DNA of 62,774 nt from positions 1 through 62,774 of the forward strand of contig JADCHE010000025.1 in NCBI GenBank assembly GCA_020248665.1, in the 5' to 3' direction. The translations under genes and the position numbers were made by a program. The notes beneath the pieces were generated by a model that did no database searches, was not told the DNA's origin, and saw nothing but the letters and a program-made list of their open reading frames with translations. Positions 61,600 through 62,774 of this stretch are shown piece by piece. Every line of letters begins with the position of its first letter. The stretch's first letter is position 1. This DNA is from Burkholderiales bacterium. Its GTDB lineage: Bacteria; Pseudomonadota; Gammaproteobacteria; Burkholderiales; Burkholderiaceae_E.

Positions 61600-61930
61600 G
61601 GACGGCGCTCAAGTCACGGCCGCAGCACCACCTCGAGGCGTGCGTCGCGCACGTCGGGGTCGCTGCGGCACGCTCCGGGCGGCCGGCCCGCTGGCGCGCG
61701 GTGCGGGCGCCCGCCATCACCGCGTCCTCTTCCCTTCCCCCGGCGACCGTCGCGCGTCCGAGGCGACGCGCCGCGTGCGCGGTCGTGCTCGGCGGTGACA
61801 TCCGCGACCGGATGGTCGGCTGGGTGCAGGTCGTGGACACGCCGTGGTTCGGGCGCAGCGACGACGCCGGCCGCGTGCGGATCGGCCCGCCGCCGCCAGG
61901 TCAATACCGGCTCCGAGCGTTCCACCCGGA
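61600..61930 (+). pseudogene. Methylamine-utilisation-type (cupredoxin/carboxypeptidase-regulatory-like) protein fragment
   Basis: Around 61786-61920 the plus strand reads VVLGGDIRDRMVGWVQVVDT, then FGRSDDAGRVRIGPPPPGQY, the end block of proteins of this type (normally GCNIHDxMxGYVxVVDTP). Upstream pieces (HHRVLFPSP at ~61725) are in another frame. The frame changes again downstream. The signal peptide and first domain cannot be found. Genes of this kind often precede an EAL/GGDEF protein, as here. Confidence 0.55.
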
Positions 61931-62774
61931 ACGGCGCGCCGCGCAGCCCGAGCGGCGCGTGCGTGTTCGAGCGGCTGTTCGCGCAGAACGCCGAGACGCT
62001 GCTGCAGGGCGCGGGGGTCCTCGCGGCCGACGACGGCTTTCGCGAGGCGGTCGCGAGCGACGACGGCGAGACCGTCGCCTCCTCCGCGCTCGAGAACCAC
62101 GGCGCGCGACTCGGTGCGAGCCTCGCGATACGCTGGAGCACCGAGCCTGCGCCGCGCGCGGCGAGCGGTTCGACGCCCGCGCCGGACGCGCTCGACTGGC
62201 CGGCACGGCTGGTCGACGAGGCGTTCGCAACGTACGCGGCGCTGCGAGCGACGCTGCTGCGCTCACCGCGGGCGGCCTGCGGGTCTAGGCGATCCGCAGC
62301 GTCGCGACCGCACGGCGCATCGGCCGTCCGCTCGCCGCGCTCGCGTCGGCAGCGAAGCGGCTCGGCGCGGGCGGTCGCAGTGCGCCTCGATCCTGCCGTT
62401 CGCCGAGCAGACCGGCGCGATCCGCGGCATCACCCGGTGGGTGCCGAAGCGCGCCGTCGCGCGGCCCGCCGCCTGGCGCGCGGACGGGCGCGACGTGCAC
62501 GTCGCGGTCAACCCCTCGACCCGCGACCAGATGGACCTCGACCGCCGCAGCGGGTGGCCGACGCGCTGTCGTCGCACGGCGTGCCACCCGTCCGTCGCTG
62601 GCCCGCCTGTAGCGGCGGCCGGTCGACGAGCCGAAGACCGACCGGCCATTCACCTCGAACATGGTCGTCGACGCGAACGACGCGACGATCGTGCGTTCCA
62701 CGGTCGACCTCGGCCACCCCCTAGGCCTGCGCGTGGTCGCCGAGGGCACCGAGGACGAGGCGACGGTCGAGGCG
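61931..62774 (+). pseudogene. CACHE-EAL signalling protein, collapsed (runs off right edge)
   Basis: From ~61963 RLFAQNAETLLQGAGVLAAD, then SALENHGARLGASLAIRWST, is a dCACHE-like extracytoplasmic sensor in one frame. From ~62390 ILPFAEQTGAIRGITRWVPK and VHVAVNPSTRDQMDLD come from an EAL domain in a second frame; from ~62622 DANDATIVRSTVDLGH and GLRVVAEGTEDEATVEA come from the EAL end in a third. The membrane span, PAS/GGDEF part, EAL signature and the DFGTGYSSL stretch are missing. It would have been a c-di-GMP phosphodiesterase. Confidence 0.6.

Overview
The window looks like chromosomal DNA of a high-GC phototrophic betaproteobacterium, probably of the order Burkholderiales and near Rubrivivax-type purple bacteria. 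The evidence is a pucB-pucA-pucC light-harvesting 2 operon, several runs of housekeeping genes in an order I associate with Burkholderiales (yciB-bolA-PPIase; ygfZ-mltG-tmk-holB-pilZ-tatD), a MocR-DUF2917 pair, BcsE and a PEP-CTERM protein. The genus is inference; no rRNA or other phylogenetic marker is present.

Bases 1-13,000 are accessory and eroded. From the left edge there is a partial MipA/OmpV-like protein coupled to a frameshifted efflux outer-membrane gene. Next comes a minus-strand operon: an alpha/beta hydrolase, a saccharopine-dehydrogenase-like oxidoreductase and a DUF2147 protein, with a promoter and palindromic operator near 4.26 kb. Between about 4.5 and 12.8 kb two decayed IS91-family transposase remnants in opposite orientation (the first abutting a truncated purE) bracket a PEP-CTERM protein, the 3' end of a group II intron (RT C-terminus plus domain V) and three proline-linker lipoproteins: two SxxK serine hydrolases and an M28-like protein.

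Bases 13,000-26,700 are a mix of regulators and small units: AraC regulator, methyltransferase, SH3-like protein, DUF2917-DUF1127 protein divergent from a MocR regulator, MarR overlapping a DUF1566 lipoprotein, LysR divergent from an exported hydrolase, VIT-type transporter and O-methyltransferase. Several genes are deletion-scarred. An esterase and an AI-2E-type permease are joined tail to tail at about 22.79 kb. A Bug receptor and a LysR regulator are joined head to head at about 25.81 kb.

Bases 26,700-29,130 hold the pucBAC operon on the minus strand, followed by a 48-codon single-membrane-span ORF. Its promoter has TTGACA and a TGT-N12-ACA palindrome of the PpsR/CrtJ type. Bases 29,235-33,127 are core genes (glpD-like, tadA, parvulin PPIase, bolA, yciB).

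Bases 33,372-51,853 form a long plus-strand catabolic block: acyl-CoA ligase, a complete branched-chain-type ABC importer (binding protein, two permeases, two ATPases), a terminator, then a bifunctional hydratase/3-hydroxyacyl-CoA dehydrogenase, thiolase, acyl-CoA dehydrogenase, two SDRs, thioesterase, medium-chain reductase, class II aldolase, two alpha/beta hydrolases and a GNAT enzyme. The set suggests import, CoA activation and beta-oxidation of a carboxylic acid; the substrate cannot be read from the sequence.

Bases 51,861-58,051 are core genes (DUF4936, ygfZ, mltG, tmk, holB, pilZ, tatD, ankyrin protein). The right end (58.2-62.8 kb) carries small hypothetical genes, a carboxylesterase, a BcsE-like c-di-GMP protein and collapsed remnants of a methylamine-utilisation-type protein and a CACHE/EAL signalling protein. 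I saw no tRNA, rRNA or CRISPR array.
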